Shown here: in pieces, positions 40,670-50,426 of the stretch
Position numbering within the stretch: position 1 is the stretch's first letter
Layout of the letters: each line of letters begins with the position of its first letter
DNA from: Burkholderiales bacterium
GTDB taxonomy: Bacteria > Pseudomonadota > Gammaproteobacteria > Burkholderiales > Usitatibacteraceae
Assembly (NCBI GenBank): GCA_025360815.1
Contig: JANYBL010000058.1
Location: 1-64,000, forward strand
Direction: 5' to 3'
DNA: 64,000 nucleotides
Program-made: the position numbers and the translations under genes
Notes under the pieces: generated by a model
What the model was told of the DNA's origin: nothing
Seen by the model: the letters and a program-made list of their open reading frames with translations, nothing else
Database searches by the model: none

Positions 40670-41226
40670 ATGAAAAGCTCAGTCGTTAACAAAGCACAAA
40701 AGCGCGCGATCTTAAACAGCGCCGAGCGGCACCCTTAGCGATGCCAACCGATATGGAATCGTCGGCAACAAACGATATTGCGGCCGGCTTAAATCTGATG
40801 TTGGCCGATGTATTCGCGATTTATCTCAAGACATAGAATTTTCACTGGCATATGAGCGGTCTGCACTTCCGTGACTACCATTTAATGTTCGATGAGCAGG
40901 CCGACCAATTGTTTGCGATGACGGATCCGATTGCCGAGCGGATCCGCAAAATGGGCGTGCCGACCCTGCGCTCCATTGGTCATATTGCCCGTATGCAGCG
41001 AGTGCGGGATAACGATGCAGACTACGTTGAGCCGTGCGATATGCTGGCTGAACTTCGCGATGACAACAAAACGTTCGCGGCCAACTTTCGCGCGGTGCAC
41101 GATCTTTGTAACGAACATTGCGATATCGCGAGTGCCAGTTTGATCGAAGTATGGATCGACGAAACAGAACAACGCACGTGGTTCCTGTTTGAATCCACAC
41201 GCCGGGCGCACACCACCGAGCATTAA
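40670..41226 (+). pseudogene. dps: dps (DNA starvation/stationary phase protection protein), interrupted
   Basis: MKSSVVNKAQKRAILNSAERHP(frameshift)LAMPTDMESSATNDIAAGLNLMLADVFAIYLKT*NFHWHMSGLHFRDYHLMFDEQADQLFAMTDPIAERIRKMGVPTLRSIGHIARMQRVRDNDADYVEPCDMLAELRDD...ASLIEVWIDETEQRTWFLFES; TAG at 40834-40836. Confidence 0.88.
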
Positions 41227-41355
41227 ATTTTAGCGCGCAACCTAATATTGAGACGCCGCCCGTGCAGTGCGGTTGTCAATTCAGCTTCCGACTTTGCATT
41301 AAAAAAGTACGTTGGCCATCGACTCCCGATTGCCTGGCAAACTAAAGGAACAGCC

Positions 41356-41709
41356 ATGTCGCACTTTCGTTGCGTTGTATTGATTGATCATCAACAGGCG
41401 AAGATTCTGCAATTCAACGACGATAGCGTTGATTCGCAAAAAATTCATGCCCACAAACACGATACCCCTCGGCACAACAGCACGGTTCGCACCGAGCATG
41501 CGTTTTTTGGTGAGGTGTGCGCTGCCTTGGCCGATATTGGCGAAATAGTTGTCACCGGCTCGCATACCGCGATCGCAGACTTTCGTCACTATGTGACCAA
41601 GCACCACCCAACCATCGCGTTTCGCATCGTCGGATGGGAAATTGTCGACCATCCGACGGACGGCCAGTTGGTCGCGCTGGCAACAAAGTATTTTGTGAAA
41701 TTTGACTAA
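41356..41709 (+). CDS. conserved protein annotated in related genomes as 'translational machinery protein'
   Basis: MSHFRCVVLIDHQQAKILQFNDD...HAFFGEVCAALADIGEIVVTGSHTAIADFRHYVTKHHPTIAFRIVGWEIVDHPTDGQLVALATKYFVKFD; name from memory. Confidence 0.75.
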   Translation: MSHFRCVVLIDHQQAKILQFNDDSVDSQKIHAHKHDTPRHNSTVRTEHAFFGEVCAALADIGEIVVTGSHTAIADFRHYVTKHHPTIAFRIVGWEIVDHPTDGQLVALATKYFVKFD

Positions 41710-41951
41710 ATGGCCGGCACGCGCGCGTTACCGGTTACACCGGATTTACCGACTGCATCGACGGCGTAACAATGCTCTCAGCACAAGCTGTTGCTGTTTG
41801 CCGTTGCAATGGCGGCGAACAGAACGTCGATGGATACAACGATTAAACTGACCTTCATCTACAATGCCTTGGCGGTGGGGTTATAAAAAAATCACCACGC
41901 AGTGGCGCTAAACCACTAAAGCGCTAAAAACAGAAAGCTTGTCAGCCAATC

Positions 41952-41990
41952 AAACCGCCAGCTCACATAGTTCGAGCAGGCGGTTTTTTT
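41952..41990 (+). terminator. rho-independent terminator
   Basis: AAACCGCC-N19-GGCGGTTTTTTT. Confidence 0.8.
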
Positions 41991-42002
41991 GTGCTGCGGC
42001 GC

Positions 42003-42986
42003 CTATGGCGTAAAAACAATTTCGACGCGACGATTCATTTGCCGTCCGGCAGACGTGGTGTTATCAGCCACTGGTTGTTCCTCACCGTGTGCCTTCATGG
42101 TTAATTGGCCGGCTGATACACCGAGATTAATGAGTGCCGTCATCACGGCCTCGGCGCGCCGCTCTGAGAGCGTGTAGTTCGCGTTAGCACTACCCACGCT
42201 GTCGGTATAGCCGTCAATGATAGCGTTGCGCCGCGGATTATTTCTAAATACTTCTGCCAACTTGACCATGTTTCGATTGCCGTCAGGCAAAAGTTTTGCC
42301 TGTCCACTATCGAATAAAACATCGCCGAGTGTTACTACGATGCCGCGATCGGTTTTTTTGGCGTTGAGGTCTTTCAGTTGCATTTCAAGGTCGTTGACGC
42401 GGTTCGCATTGGCTTGATCCCGTAACGCGTTGGCTGAAGCATTCGCCTGCTCGCGCAGTGCCGTCGCATTTGCGGTGGTGACAGCGGCAGCATCTGCATT
42501 CGCAAGTTCAGCCTTGGTAATGGCATTGTTTTGCTGGGACACGGCAAGCTGGCGCTGGGCGGCATTGACCTCGCTGGTGCGCGATGCCAAGCGCATACGA
42601 TCCCGTTCGGCTGCTGCACCCGCGGTGACAGCTTGCGCGGATTTGGCGGCAGCCGTTTCTTGGGCAATGGCCACGCGCTGGCTGGTCATGTAGGCCAGAT
42701 GGTCAACCGTGGAAATAGTTGCACCATCGGCCAGTGCTTTGTCGGCGATGCGTAATGAATCGCCCGCTTGTTTTAATTCATCTGCCGCCATTGATGCAAC
42801 ATCGGGATTGTTTTGGGCTACATTAAAGCGGTTGCGGGCCTGATCCAGGGCTGCATTGTTCGCGGGCATGGAGCTACAGGCGGAAAGCGTTGCGTACACG
42901 GCTGAGAACGCGAGCGCGGCTAAATTTCGCTGGTTGCCGGTGTTTGCAACTCGCATGGTTTTCATATTCATATTTTCAGTTTTCAT
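42003..42986 (-). CDS. OmpA-family protein with DUF4398-like N-terminal region
   Basis: lipoprotein-like LSACSSMP, NNPDVASMAADELKQAGDSLRIADKAL; GDVLFDSGQAKLLPDGNRNMVKLAEVFRNNPRRNAIIDGYTDSVGSANANYTLSERRAEAV. Confidence 0.93.
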   Translation of the reverse strand: MKTENMNMKTMRVANTGNQRNLAALAFSAVYATLSACSSMPANNAALDQARNRFNVAQNNPDVASMAADELKQAGDSLRIADKALADGATISTVDHLAYMTSQRVAIAQETAAAKSAQAVTAGAAAERDRMRLASRTSEVNAAQRQLAVSQQNNAITKAELANADAAAVTTANATALREQANASANALRDQANANRVNDLEMQLKDLNAKKTDRGIVVTLGDVLFDSGQAKLLPDGNRNMVKLAEVFRNNPRRNAIIDGYTDSVGSANANYTLSERRAEAVMTALINLGVSAGQLTMKAHGEEQPVADNTTSAGRQMNRRVEIVFTP

Positions 42987-43001
42987 ATTGGTTCCGATTA
43001 T

Positions 43002-43412
43002 TTAATTGGGTAGTTTGCGATTAAGCTCTTCGCTTAATACGCGTGCAGCATCTTGCGAATCCTGCGCAGCTTTGCGTGAAGCCACTGTTTGCGCGTGTAG
43101 CTGTGCTACGCGCGCATCGAGTTCTGCTTCTGCCGCGAGCTGCTTTGCACGATCGTAATCCTTATTTGCGACCGCCTGCCGCGCACTCGCAAGTTTGGCA
43201 ACCGCAATCTGCAATTCAGCACCGGCCCGCTCGCTGGTGGAACTGTTGTTGGCAGCTTGAACGGCAGCTTCGGCCGCCGCCATTTGTTCGATGGATACCG
43301 GCGCACTGGCGCAGCCGCCCAGAAGCACAAACAACGACAGCGCGACGATTGCCGCTGGCAAGCCAAGGTTAGTGGGAGGGGTGATGCGACAAAATGGGTG
43401 CATTTTTTTCAT
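43002..43412 (-). CDS. DUF4398-domain lipoprotein
   Basis: LLGGCASAPVSIEQMAAAEAAVQAANN...GAELQIAVAKLASARQAVANKDYDRAKQLAAEAELDARVAQL; start at MKKMHP. Confidence 0.88.
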   Translation of the reverse strand: MKKMHPFCRITPPTNLGLPAAIVALSLFVLLGGCASAPVSIEQMAAAEAAVQAANNSSTSERAGAELQIAVAKLASARQAVANKDYDRAKQLAAEAELDARVAQLHAQTVASRKAAQDSQDAARVLSEELNRKLPN

Positions 43413-43709
43413 GTTGGCTCCTTCAGATTGATTCGTTAATGTTGATTCACCTAATTCGCTCCAGATGGAGGCCGCAGCTTGTGATTTTGGCGAACTAACT
43501 ATGGCCATGATCGCCGAAACTGTCTGTTCGTTACCGCACAGTAAGCGCAGGTTGGTGCCAGCGAGGAAGCGCCCTGCGCAGGCGCCAACCGGGCAATGTC
43601 TGACACTGCTTATCTGTTTGCGCCGACATACCGGATTGAGTCTTTGGGGCAACATTTAGATACTCGAGTTCGACCTAGACATAGAATAAATTTTGCGATT
43701 GGATTCAAC

Positions 43710-44234
43710 ATGGCTCCGCTCTTTTTAGGTTCACTGCGGACGACTGCGACAACGTATTGGACGCGAGATGCGTGGCTTCATCCGTCGTTGCCACGCATTG
43801 CGGTCTACATAATATTTTTTGCGCTGCTCGCAATGGCAATTAGCGTTGATGGAGATGCTTTCCCGCCACGATTGCTGCAGCTGACACAATTAGCGCAGAT
43901 TGAGCAGTTGATGTCCGGGTCACCTGGAACAGAAAGTATGCGAGGTGCGCTCGCAAATGGCGTGAGTGAAGCGTTGTTCACACCGGAGGAGTTCTTGTCG
44001 GCAAAGGCAAAAATATGGAAAAACTTTCGCGAACGAGCACATCAATGCGGGCGGAGTGCTGGGCTAGCGCCGGGCCAAAATAGCAACCCGGAAAATAGCA
44101 AGGCAAAAAACAGCAAGTACGATGCCTGCGTTGAGTTGGCGCGACGCGAGCGGCGTGCGGCGCAGGCGATGGCGAAAGCGAGAATTGCGCCAACGCCCCA
44201 TTCCGCGGAAGATCGTTCGGTTGCCCTCTATTGA
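43710..44234 (+). CDS. hypothetical protein with one TM segment
   Basis: In-frame ATG 43710 within ORF 43596..44234; IAVYIIFFALLAMAISV; no recognised family. Confidence 0.5.
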   Translation: MAPLFLGSLRTTATTYWTRDAWLHPSLPRIAVYIIFFALLAMAISVDGDAFPPRLLQLTQLAQIEQLMSGSPGTESMRGALANGVSEALFTPEEFLSAKAKIWKNFRERAHQCGRSAGLAPGQNSNPENSKAKNSKYDACVELARRERRAAQAMAKARIAPTPHSAEDRSVALY

Positions 44235-44492
44235 CAGGTGGCGACAGGTGGCACCCATGCGCCAGGATTCTCAACTTCCCATGTGAAGATTCCCTTGCCT
44301 GCTCATCTTGGCGCATTTTTTCTATGGCAAGCAAATCTGTTGCGATTGATTCGAGAAATGAATCGATCCATTGATTCGGTGCGAATTCTGGAAACTCCTC
44401 GCGCACGACCAGCGGGCGGGTACACGCGTAATTACCGAGAATTCACCTTGAAATTTGTGTTGACCGTTCATGAAATGACCGTTGCTTGTACT

Positions 44493-45986
44493 TCAACTAT
44501 AGGCGCCGTCGCCTCTGAAGCCCTCAGCGTTACCGGGGTCGTCGTTACCCCCAACATCGCGGGGAATCGTAATGGTAATGACGGTACCTTTCCCGGATGT
44601 TGAACCCCACGAAGCGTCACCACCCAGCGCGCGCGCGCGCTGTCGGATGCCGGACAGGCCATGCGATAGTTTGGCGGGGTTAAACGTTAACGGTAGTCCT
44701 TTGCCATCGTCTTCAAGTATCAGTTGAATATTTTCTTGGTCAAAATGCAGCGTGGCAGTGAAATTCTTAGCATCGGCATGGCGCAGCATATTGGTGGTGC
44801 CTTCCTGCACGATACGAAACAGTGCAATGGATGCATCCGGAGAAATGGCACCCAGTTCCTCGGCTAGATTTAGCTTGCATTTAATGCCGCCCTTGGTGCA
44901 ATTTTCGTTGATGTACCACTCAAGCGCTGCGGCTAACCCCAAATTATCCAATAGCGACGGACGCAGGTTTTCAATGATGCGGCGTTTGATCGCGACAGCG
45001 TCATCGAGCAGTTTCGAAAAGGTCTCAAGTCTCTTGGCGCCATCTGGAATTAGCGATCCGCGGGCCCGCAACCATTCTAAATCCATCTTGGCCGAGGTCA
45101 AGATGCCGCCCAATTCATCGTGCAGATCTCGCGCCAACGCGGTGCGCTCACGCTCGGCAGAGGTGTGAAGGTGATTCGACAATTCGTTTAGCTCGACGGT
45201 TCTGTCTGAAACCAGTGACGATAGGCGCTCATTTTCCGTTTGGCGGATGGCAACCAGCGCCAGCCTGCGGTTAAAATCTTGCAAGAAATAATAGATAACG
45301 AAGCCTAGCAACACTAAATTCAGGACCGCGATGGCCAATATTCCCATCCTCGCGTTGAGCATGTTTTGTTCCTGAAGAATACGGCCTTTCAATAAATCCT
45401 CATTCAGGATCAGCGTGATTTTTTCAACGCTTAATTGCGCTTCATCCATCAAATTTTTGCCGTCGTTCAATTTGATCATCTCGATGGCCTGATCATGTTT
45501 CCCCTGACGTTCGAGTGCGACCGTTGTCTCGATCTCAACAAATTTATTAAAAACGTGCGTCAAAAGGCGATCAAACTCTGGCCTGATGTCTTCGCGGTTT
45601 GCCAATGCTTGCGTTAACGCGACTTGCAGTTGGGGCAAATCTTGTTTGGCACGTGCTAGCGGTTCCAAATATTTTTGATTCTCGGTTAAAAGGTACCCAC
45701 GCTGTCCTGTTTCTGCACTAAGTACGGCCGTAGATAGACGCTCGACCAAGTCAAGATTGTCACGTGCCGCCCGAACCGTCATCCAGCTTGTGTTTACGTT
45801 GCGGTAATTTTGCTCTGAAACCACGACAAAGGTGCACGTTAGCGCCAACGCCGCAATCACTAGGAACAACAAGGCGTTGGGAACGGGTTTTAAAAATGCG
45901 GTTAGCCGCTGCATTCTGGTTTGAAATTCGGGTTTGCCGGTGCCAGCGTTGCTGATTCTTTCAGCGGCGTTATTTTTTTCAGTCAT
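44493..45986 (-). CDS. CHASE3-domain sensor histidine kinase (NarX/DegS-type)
   Basis: LSAETGQRGYLLTENQKYLEPL (CHASE3), RTALARDLHDELGGILTSAKMDLEWLR, GLSGIRQRARALGGDASWGSTSGKGTVITITIP. Confidence 0.93.
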   Translation of the reverse strand: MTEKNNAAERISNAGTGKPEFQTRMQRLTAFLKPVPNALLFLVIAALALTCTFVVVSEQNYRNVNTSWMTVRAARDNLDLVERLSTAVLSAETGQRGYLLTENQKYLEPLARAKQDLPQLQVALTQALANREDIRPEFDRLLTHVFNKFVEIETTVALERQGKHDQAIEMIKLNDGKNLMDEAQLSVEKITLILNEDLLKGRILQEQNMLNARMGILAIAVLNLVLLGFVIYYFLQDFNRRLALVAIRQTENERLSSLVSDRTVELNELSNHLHTSAERERTALARDLHDELGGILTSAKMDLEWLRARGSLIPDGAKRLETFSKLLDDAVAIKRRIIENLRPSLLDNLGLAAALEWYINENCTKGGIKCKLNLAEELGAISPDASIALFRIVQEGTTNMLRHADAKNFTATLHFDQENIQLILEDDGKGLPLTFNPAKLSHGLSGIRQRARALGGDASWGSTSGKGTVITITIPRDVGGNDDPGNAEGFRGDGAYS

Positions 45987-46086
45987 GTTTTCCCTGATTG
46001 ATGTTTAGCGTTGCGCGCTTTAGTTTTGAACGTAGATTTCGGGTTTGCTGGTTACGGTATCTTTTGAGGGGGCTAATATATTCATC

Positions 46087-47529
46087 CTATTCACCATCAA
46101 TCAGTTCGGCAGCATCGGGTGGGCAGACCGCAGAGTGCAAACGCGGGATCGAAACCGTAACGGTAGTACCCGTTCCGGGCACCGACTTCCAGACCGCATC
46201 TCCGCCCAGCGAGCGGGCGCGCTGGCGCATGCCTGACAGGCCGTGGGAGAGCCGCATTGGATTGTAAGTGCTCGGTAAACCTGACCCGTCGTCCTGCAAA
46301 ATAAGGTTGATGGCTGTTTCAGATGCCCACAGGCTAACCGACAAGTGGTGTGCTTTAGCGTGACGCAATACGTTGGTCGTCGCTTCCTGCACAATGCGAA
46401 AAATCGCAATCGCCGTATCGGGTGAGACGCTTCCTAGTCCCTCTGACAGACTGAGGTTGCAGACCAAGCCTGACCGATCACACTGTTCAGTTAAATGCCA
46501 TTCAAGCGCGGCCGCCAGCCCCATATTGTCGAGCAACGACGGTCGCAGGTTCTCGACGACCTGCCGCTTGACAGCCACGGCATCGTCAATCATGCCGCTT
46601 ATCTGATCGCAACGCGCCTCGCCTTCGGCTGATAGTGAGGAGTGATTGCGCAACCAATCCAAATCCATTTTGACGGACGTTAAGATGCCGCCGAGCTCAT
46701 CATGTAGGTCACGCGCTAAGGTGGCGCGATCTCGCTCCGTTGAAGTTTGTAGATGCGATGAAAGCTCATTTAACTCGTCGGTACGTTCCGCCACCAAGCT
46801 GCCCAAGCGCTCGTTTTCGTCGTTTCGTAACGCAACTAGTAGCTGTTTACGCATTAAGTCCAGCATAAACAAATAAACCACAAAACCCAGCAAAATTAAG
46901 TTCAAGGCCGCAAGCAAAAGCATACCGAGCCGGGAGACAAGCGTGTCCCGCGCCCAGAAGGCACGCATTTGTTCAACTTCTAGATCCATTTCGCCAATCA
47001 TGACCGCGACTTTCCTTCTTGCGTCCGACATAAGCGCATTGCCGGCATTTAAGTCAACTACTCTTAACGCCTCATCATACTTACCTGCCTCTGCCAACGC
47101 GACCGCCGTTTCAATCGAGACAAACTTATTGTTGACAGTCGTAGCCAGTTGGTCAATTTGGGCTAGCCGCTCCGGTTGGTTAGCGAAAGCATGCTCCAGC
47201 GCTTGTTGCAATCCAGGCAAATCTTCTTTTGCCTTATCGAGTGGCGCAAGATAGCTTTTATTTCCGCTTAATAGATAGCCGCGTTGCGCTGTCTCAGCGT
47301 TTAACAGTAGCGTTTGCAGCTCAAAAATGAGGCCAAGTTTGTCCCGGCCATCCCGGGTGGCGACGACGCCTTTTGCGATGTTCCGGTAGCTTCTCTCCGA
47401 CGCAATGATGAATGTGACGGTCAACGCCAGCGCTGCGATTAACAAAGCGACCAATGATTTAGGCACGGTTTTCCAAAGGATGGCGAATGTTTCTCGTCTG
47501 CTCATTTTGGGGTCTACTGTTTTCGGCAT
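46087..47529 (-). CDS. CHASE3-domain sensor histidine kinase, paralog of the adjacent gene
   Basis: LLNAETAQRGYLLSGNKSYLAPL, RATLARDLHDELGGILTSVKMDLDWLRNH, GLSGMRQRARSLGGDAVWKSVPGTGTTVTVSIP. Confidence 0.93.
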   Translation of the reverse strand: MPKTVDPKMSRRETFAILWKTVPKSLVALLIAALALTVTFIIASERSYRNIAKGVVATRDGRDKLGLIFELQTLLLNAETAQRGYLLSGNKSYLAPLDKAKEDLPGLQQALEHAFANQPERLAQIDQLATTVNNKFVSIETAVALAEAGKYDEALRVVDLNAGNALMSDARRKVAVMIGEMDLEVEQMRAFWARDTLVSRLGMLLLAALNLILLGFVVYLFMLDLMRKQLLVALRNDENERLGSLVAERTDELNELSSHLQTSTERDRATLARDLHDELGGILTSVKMDLDWLRNHSSLSAEGEARCDQISGMIDDAVAVKRQVVENLRPSLLDNMGLAAALEWHLTEQCDRSGLVCNLSLSEGLGSVSPDTAIAIFRIVQEATTNVLRHAKAHHLSVSLWASETAINLILQDDGSGLPSTYNPMRLSHGLSGMRQRARSLGGDAVWKSVPGTGTTVTVSIPRLHSAVCPPDAAELIDGE

Positions 47530-47699
47530 GTCTGCTTATCCCATTAACGCTGCGTGTGTTGCGAGAGGAGCGGGTGCTTTGTTCGCAGTTTTCAACTCAC
47601 GGGTGCCGCGCCTGCGCCTCGTACCGATGCCCATTTGCGATCGTTTTCGGCGCTGGCTTTTACGCATCAAGATGACAAAACTTGGCATACAAAATCACA

Positions 47700-47731
47700 A
47701 AGCCGTCTGCGCTTTCTGCGGCAGACGGCTT
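47700..47731 (-). terminator. hairpin terminator downstream of the DUF1328 gene
   Basis: AAGCCGTCTGC-N10-GCAGACGGCTT, 11-bp perfect stem. Confidence 0.6.
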
Positions 47732-47754
47732 GGCGATTGTCCGATCGGATTGGT

Positions 47755-47925
47755 CTATTTTTTATTGATCAAACCCATCGCCAGCAATATTAGAAATACA
47801 ACGATAGAAATATAGAAAAGTATTTTGGCAATTTCAACAGCACCGCCGGCAATGCCGCCAAAACCAAACACGGCGGCGATTATGCCAATGACAAAAAATG
47901 TGGCCGCCCATCCCAACATGATCAT
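47755..47925 (-). CDS. DUF1328 family small membrane protein (below the ORF-track cutoff)
   Basis: Translated by hand: [56 protein letters not shown]. Confidence 0.93.
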   Translation of the reverse strand: MIMLGWAATFFVIGIIAAVFGFGGIAGGAVEIAKILFYISIVVFLILLAMGLINKK

Positions 47926-48027
47926 GCTCCTTTAAACAGGGCGCTGCCGAAAATAGGTAAATTTTGTAAATAAACGCTGCATCGCGTGAAGCAAGCGCTG
48001 GACTGGCGCTTCAATACAGGATTTAAA

Positions 48028-48780
48028 TCAAATCTCGAGCAGATCGGTCAGGTCGTCAGCGTGCTCTTCTTCCATCGCCAAAATAGATTCAAGCAGTCTT
48101 CGCGTAGTTGGATCCGCATCGCCTAAATACTGTATGAACGCGCGGTAATTCTCGATGGCAATGCGCTCGGCCACCAAATTTTCGCGAATCATTTCTTGTA
48201 AATTTGTGCCTGAGTGATACTGGGCGTGGCTTCGCTCCGCCAGTCCGACCGGATCAAAGTTAGGCGTGCCACCGAGTTGCATAATACGCTCGGCAATTTG
48301 ATCCGCATGCTGCAATTCTTGGTCTGCATGTTCCACAAACTCTTTTGCCACCATGCGCCCCTTTATGCCGCGGGCGACGTATGAATGTCGCTTGTATCGC
48401 AGCATGCAGACAATCTCGGTTGCCAGCGATTCGTTCAGCAAATGAATGACGGTTTTCTTATCCAAACTATAGTCGGGAGTGACGGCACCATCATCGACAT
48501 TTTTGCGCGCCATTTTTTGCAACAACGCTTTATCAACCAACAATTGCGGCAGTTTTGAATTACCTCTGCCGCGCTTGGGTTTATTAAAATCTATCATGTC
48601 AGGGATCGGCTTGAGCCCGGGAGGGCGGCTTTTTTTATCGCCACGGACTGGGTTCGGGCTTTGCTCTGCTTTTACCTTGAGTTTGTCACCAGGGGATTTA
48701 TTGGGCACCGTTCTTTTAAACGGCGTTGATGCTGGTTTAAGCGCTGGTTGCCTCATCACGATCCCTGACATTTTTAACAA
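48028..48780 (-). CDS. ferritin-like (bacterioferritin-related) protein with basic N-terminal extension
   Basis: LNESLATEIVCMLRYKRHSYVARGIKGRMVAKEFVEHADQELQHADQIAERIMQLGGTPNFDP, MEEEHADDLTDLL; Lys/Pro-rich first ~80 aa. Confidence 0.88.
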   Translation of the reverse strand: MLKMSGIVMRQPALKPASTPFKRTVPNKSPGDKLKVKAEQSPNPVRGDKKSRPPGLKPIPDMIDFNKPKRGRGNSKLPQLLVDKALLQKMARKNVDDGAVTPDYSLDKKTVIHLLNESLATEIVCMLRYKRHSYVARGIKGRMVAKEFVEHADQELQHADQIAERIMQLGGTPNFDPVGLAERSHAQYHSGTNLQEMIRENLVAERIAIENYRAFIQYLGDADPTTRRLLESILAMEEEHADDLTDLLEI

Positions 48781-48815
48781 TAGATTTGAGATGCAAAAAT
48801 TGGTGTTTGCAACGC

Positions 48816-49142
48816 TTACTTATTGTTTGATGTTTTTAAACGGATATCGTTTTTAACAGCAACCACGCCTTTGACGCCACGAGCAATTTCCACGGCGCGA
48901 TTGATTTCATTGGTGCCGTCCGCAAAACCACTTAGCTGCACGGTGCCTTTGAAGGTTTCAACGTTAATGTTGAGCGCGTTAACGGCTTTATCTTCAACAA
49001 ACAATGCCTTTACTTTTGTCGTGATGAATGTGTCGTCCACGCCTTCGCCAAAGCTCTCTTGGCGGGGCGTGCTTGCACAACCGGCCGCCAACATTGAAAA
49101 TGCAACCATCATGCTTACAAACAGTTTTTGAATCGAATTCAT
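48816..49142 (-). CDS. BON-domain lipoprotein
   Basis: MLAAGCASTPRQESFGEGVDDTFITTKVKALFVEDKAVNALNINVETFKGTVQLSGFADGTNEINRAVEIARGVKGVVAVKNDIRLK. Confidence 0.93.
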   Translation of the reverse strand: MNSIQKLFVSMMVAFSMLAAGCASTPRQESFGEGVDDTFITTKVKALFVEDKAVNALNINVETFKGTVQLSGFADGTNEINRAVEIARGVKGVVAVKNDIRLKTSNNK

Positions 49143-49434
49143 GAAAATTTCCTTGGGTTAAACGTTATAAAGGGTGTAGGTTTACGTTTCTAAATGTACA
49201 CAAGTGGCGCTAGAGTTGGTCATCATTACTGGATTTACTTACCGCTAGATTCTTGTTTGTTGTGTGGCTGCTTAATTGTGTTTGTGCATGATTAATTTGC
49301 GCAAGCAGGTTTGCAGTTGACATGTGTAGATTACCGCCCCGGGTGGATATTCTGCGTAGGCGTATTTCGGCAACTAATGACAAGAATTTCCGCGCGATGT
49401 GTAGGTGGAAGCCTACGTCCAATTTAAGTCGGCA

Positions 49435-49968
49435 CTAGCCTGATTTGACCAGCGATGCCAGCCGATACAAGGTGATCGCTTTCCCACACCAGCCTACCAG
49501 ACGGTTTGGCCCGATTAAAATCGCCATACCAACACCGACACCAACCCACAGCGGCCGGGCGGCGGCAAATCGGAGCAGCGGAAATAACTGCTGTGTTATG
49601 GGTGGGGAAGCGGATTGCGATGCTGCAGACGATGTGGATGCGGTTGATAACGTCGATCGCCGATAACGCCGATACCACTCCTCCGCCATACCCACCACGG
49701 ACAGTAACACCGCGCTAAGATTTAACGGTTGGTTGCGCGCCTCGCGTTGTTCATTTGCACGCTCGTCAATGCCGGACTGCATGTGTTGCCGGTAGTGATC
49801 AAGCGCGGCTATTATTTGCGCGGGAGTTCGTGGCGTCGGTTGCACGCGTGTGGCTGATTCACGGGTATTGCCTGTTGCGTTTGCCAAACCGTTGCCCAGA
49901 GCGCTGTTGGGCGACGGCGGGCATAAATTTAATTCGCTTGGCTGAATTGATGGACCCGAATTGGTCAT
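49435..49968 (-). CDS. hypothetical protein, YqjK-like position
   Basis: Overlaps the holin-like gene; C-terminal hydrophobic LLRFAAARPLWVGVGVGMAILIGPNRLVGWC. Confidence 0.7.
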   Translation of the reverse strand: MTNSGPSIQPSELNLCPPSPNSALGNGLANATGNTRESATRVQPTPRTPAQIIAALDHYRQHMQSGIDERANEQREARNQPLNLSAVLLSVVGMAEEWYRRYRRSTLSTASTSSAASQSASPPITQQLFPLLRFAAARPLWVGVGVGMAILIGPNRLVGWCGKAITLYRLASLVKSG

Positions 49969-50363
49969 AACAAGCCTATTAACCAGTTTGCATCTTTTTT
50001 AATTTCGGCGGCACTCAACGCAAATGGCGGGTCTTCCGATACTTCTAACGTGGCAGCTCGATAGCAAATGCCGGCGATTATTAGGAGCAGTAACGGCAAA
50101 CAAAATAGAGCAAAAAATCGATAGGGCGTATCCCAGAACGCTGCAATAATAGCCACCAATAAAAACACGACCGCAATGGCAAGGGCTATAAACGATACGC
50201 ACAATAATAGTGCTTTTCGTTTCAGCCTTTCACGTTCGATTCTCGCTTCTGCGATGAACAACTCAATATGTAACCGGCTCATATTCGAGAGGTCTGCGAT
50301 AAGCCCTTTCACATAGGGCTTATCGTCCATCAACGCCCGCCATCCGAGTTGCATTAAATTCAT
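49965..50363 (-). CDS. phage holin family (YqjE-like) membrane protein
   Basis: MNLMQLGWRALMDDKPYVKGLIADLSNMSRLHIELFIAEARIERERLKRKALLLCVSFIALAIAVVFLLVAIIAAFWDTPYR. Confidence 0.85.
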   Translation of the reverse strand: MNLMQLGWRALMDDKPYVKGLIADLSNMSRLHIELFIAEARIERERLKRKALLLCVSFIALAIAVVFLLVAIIAAFWDTPYRFFALFCLPLLLLIIAGICYRAATLEVSEDPPFALSAAEIKKDANWLIGLL

Positions 50364-50426
50364 TGCGACGCTTCCCTGATTGATTGAGTTGGAATTCTTT
50401 CGCAACAATTCAGATTAAAGGTCAGA

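Noticed and set aside
38351-40836. In-frame TAG codons in the BON gene and dps as evidence for amber recoding
   Set aside because: TAG is used as a normal stop elsewhere (amidase, DUF1328) and both genes also carry frameshifts, so pseudogenisation is simpler.
41771-41887. Short frame ending ...TTIKLTFIYNALAVGL*, resembling the C-terminal 'FIYNALGVP' motif of P-type ATPases
   Set aside because: Too short and weak to call a gene remnant by eye.
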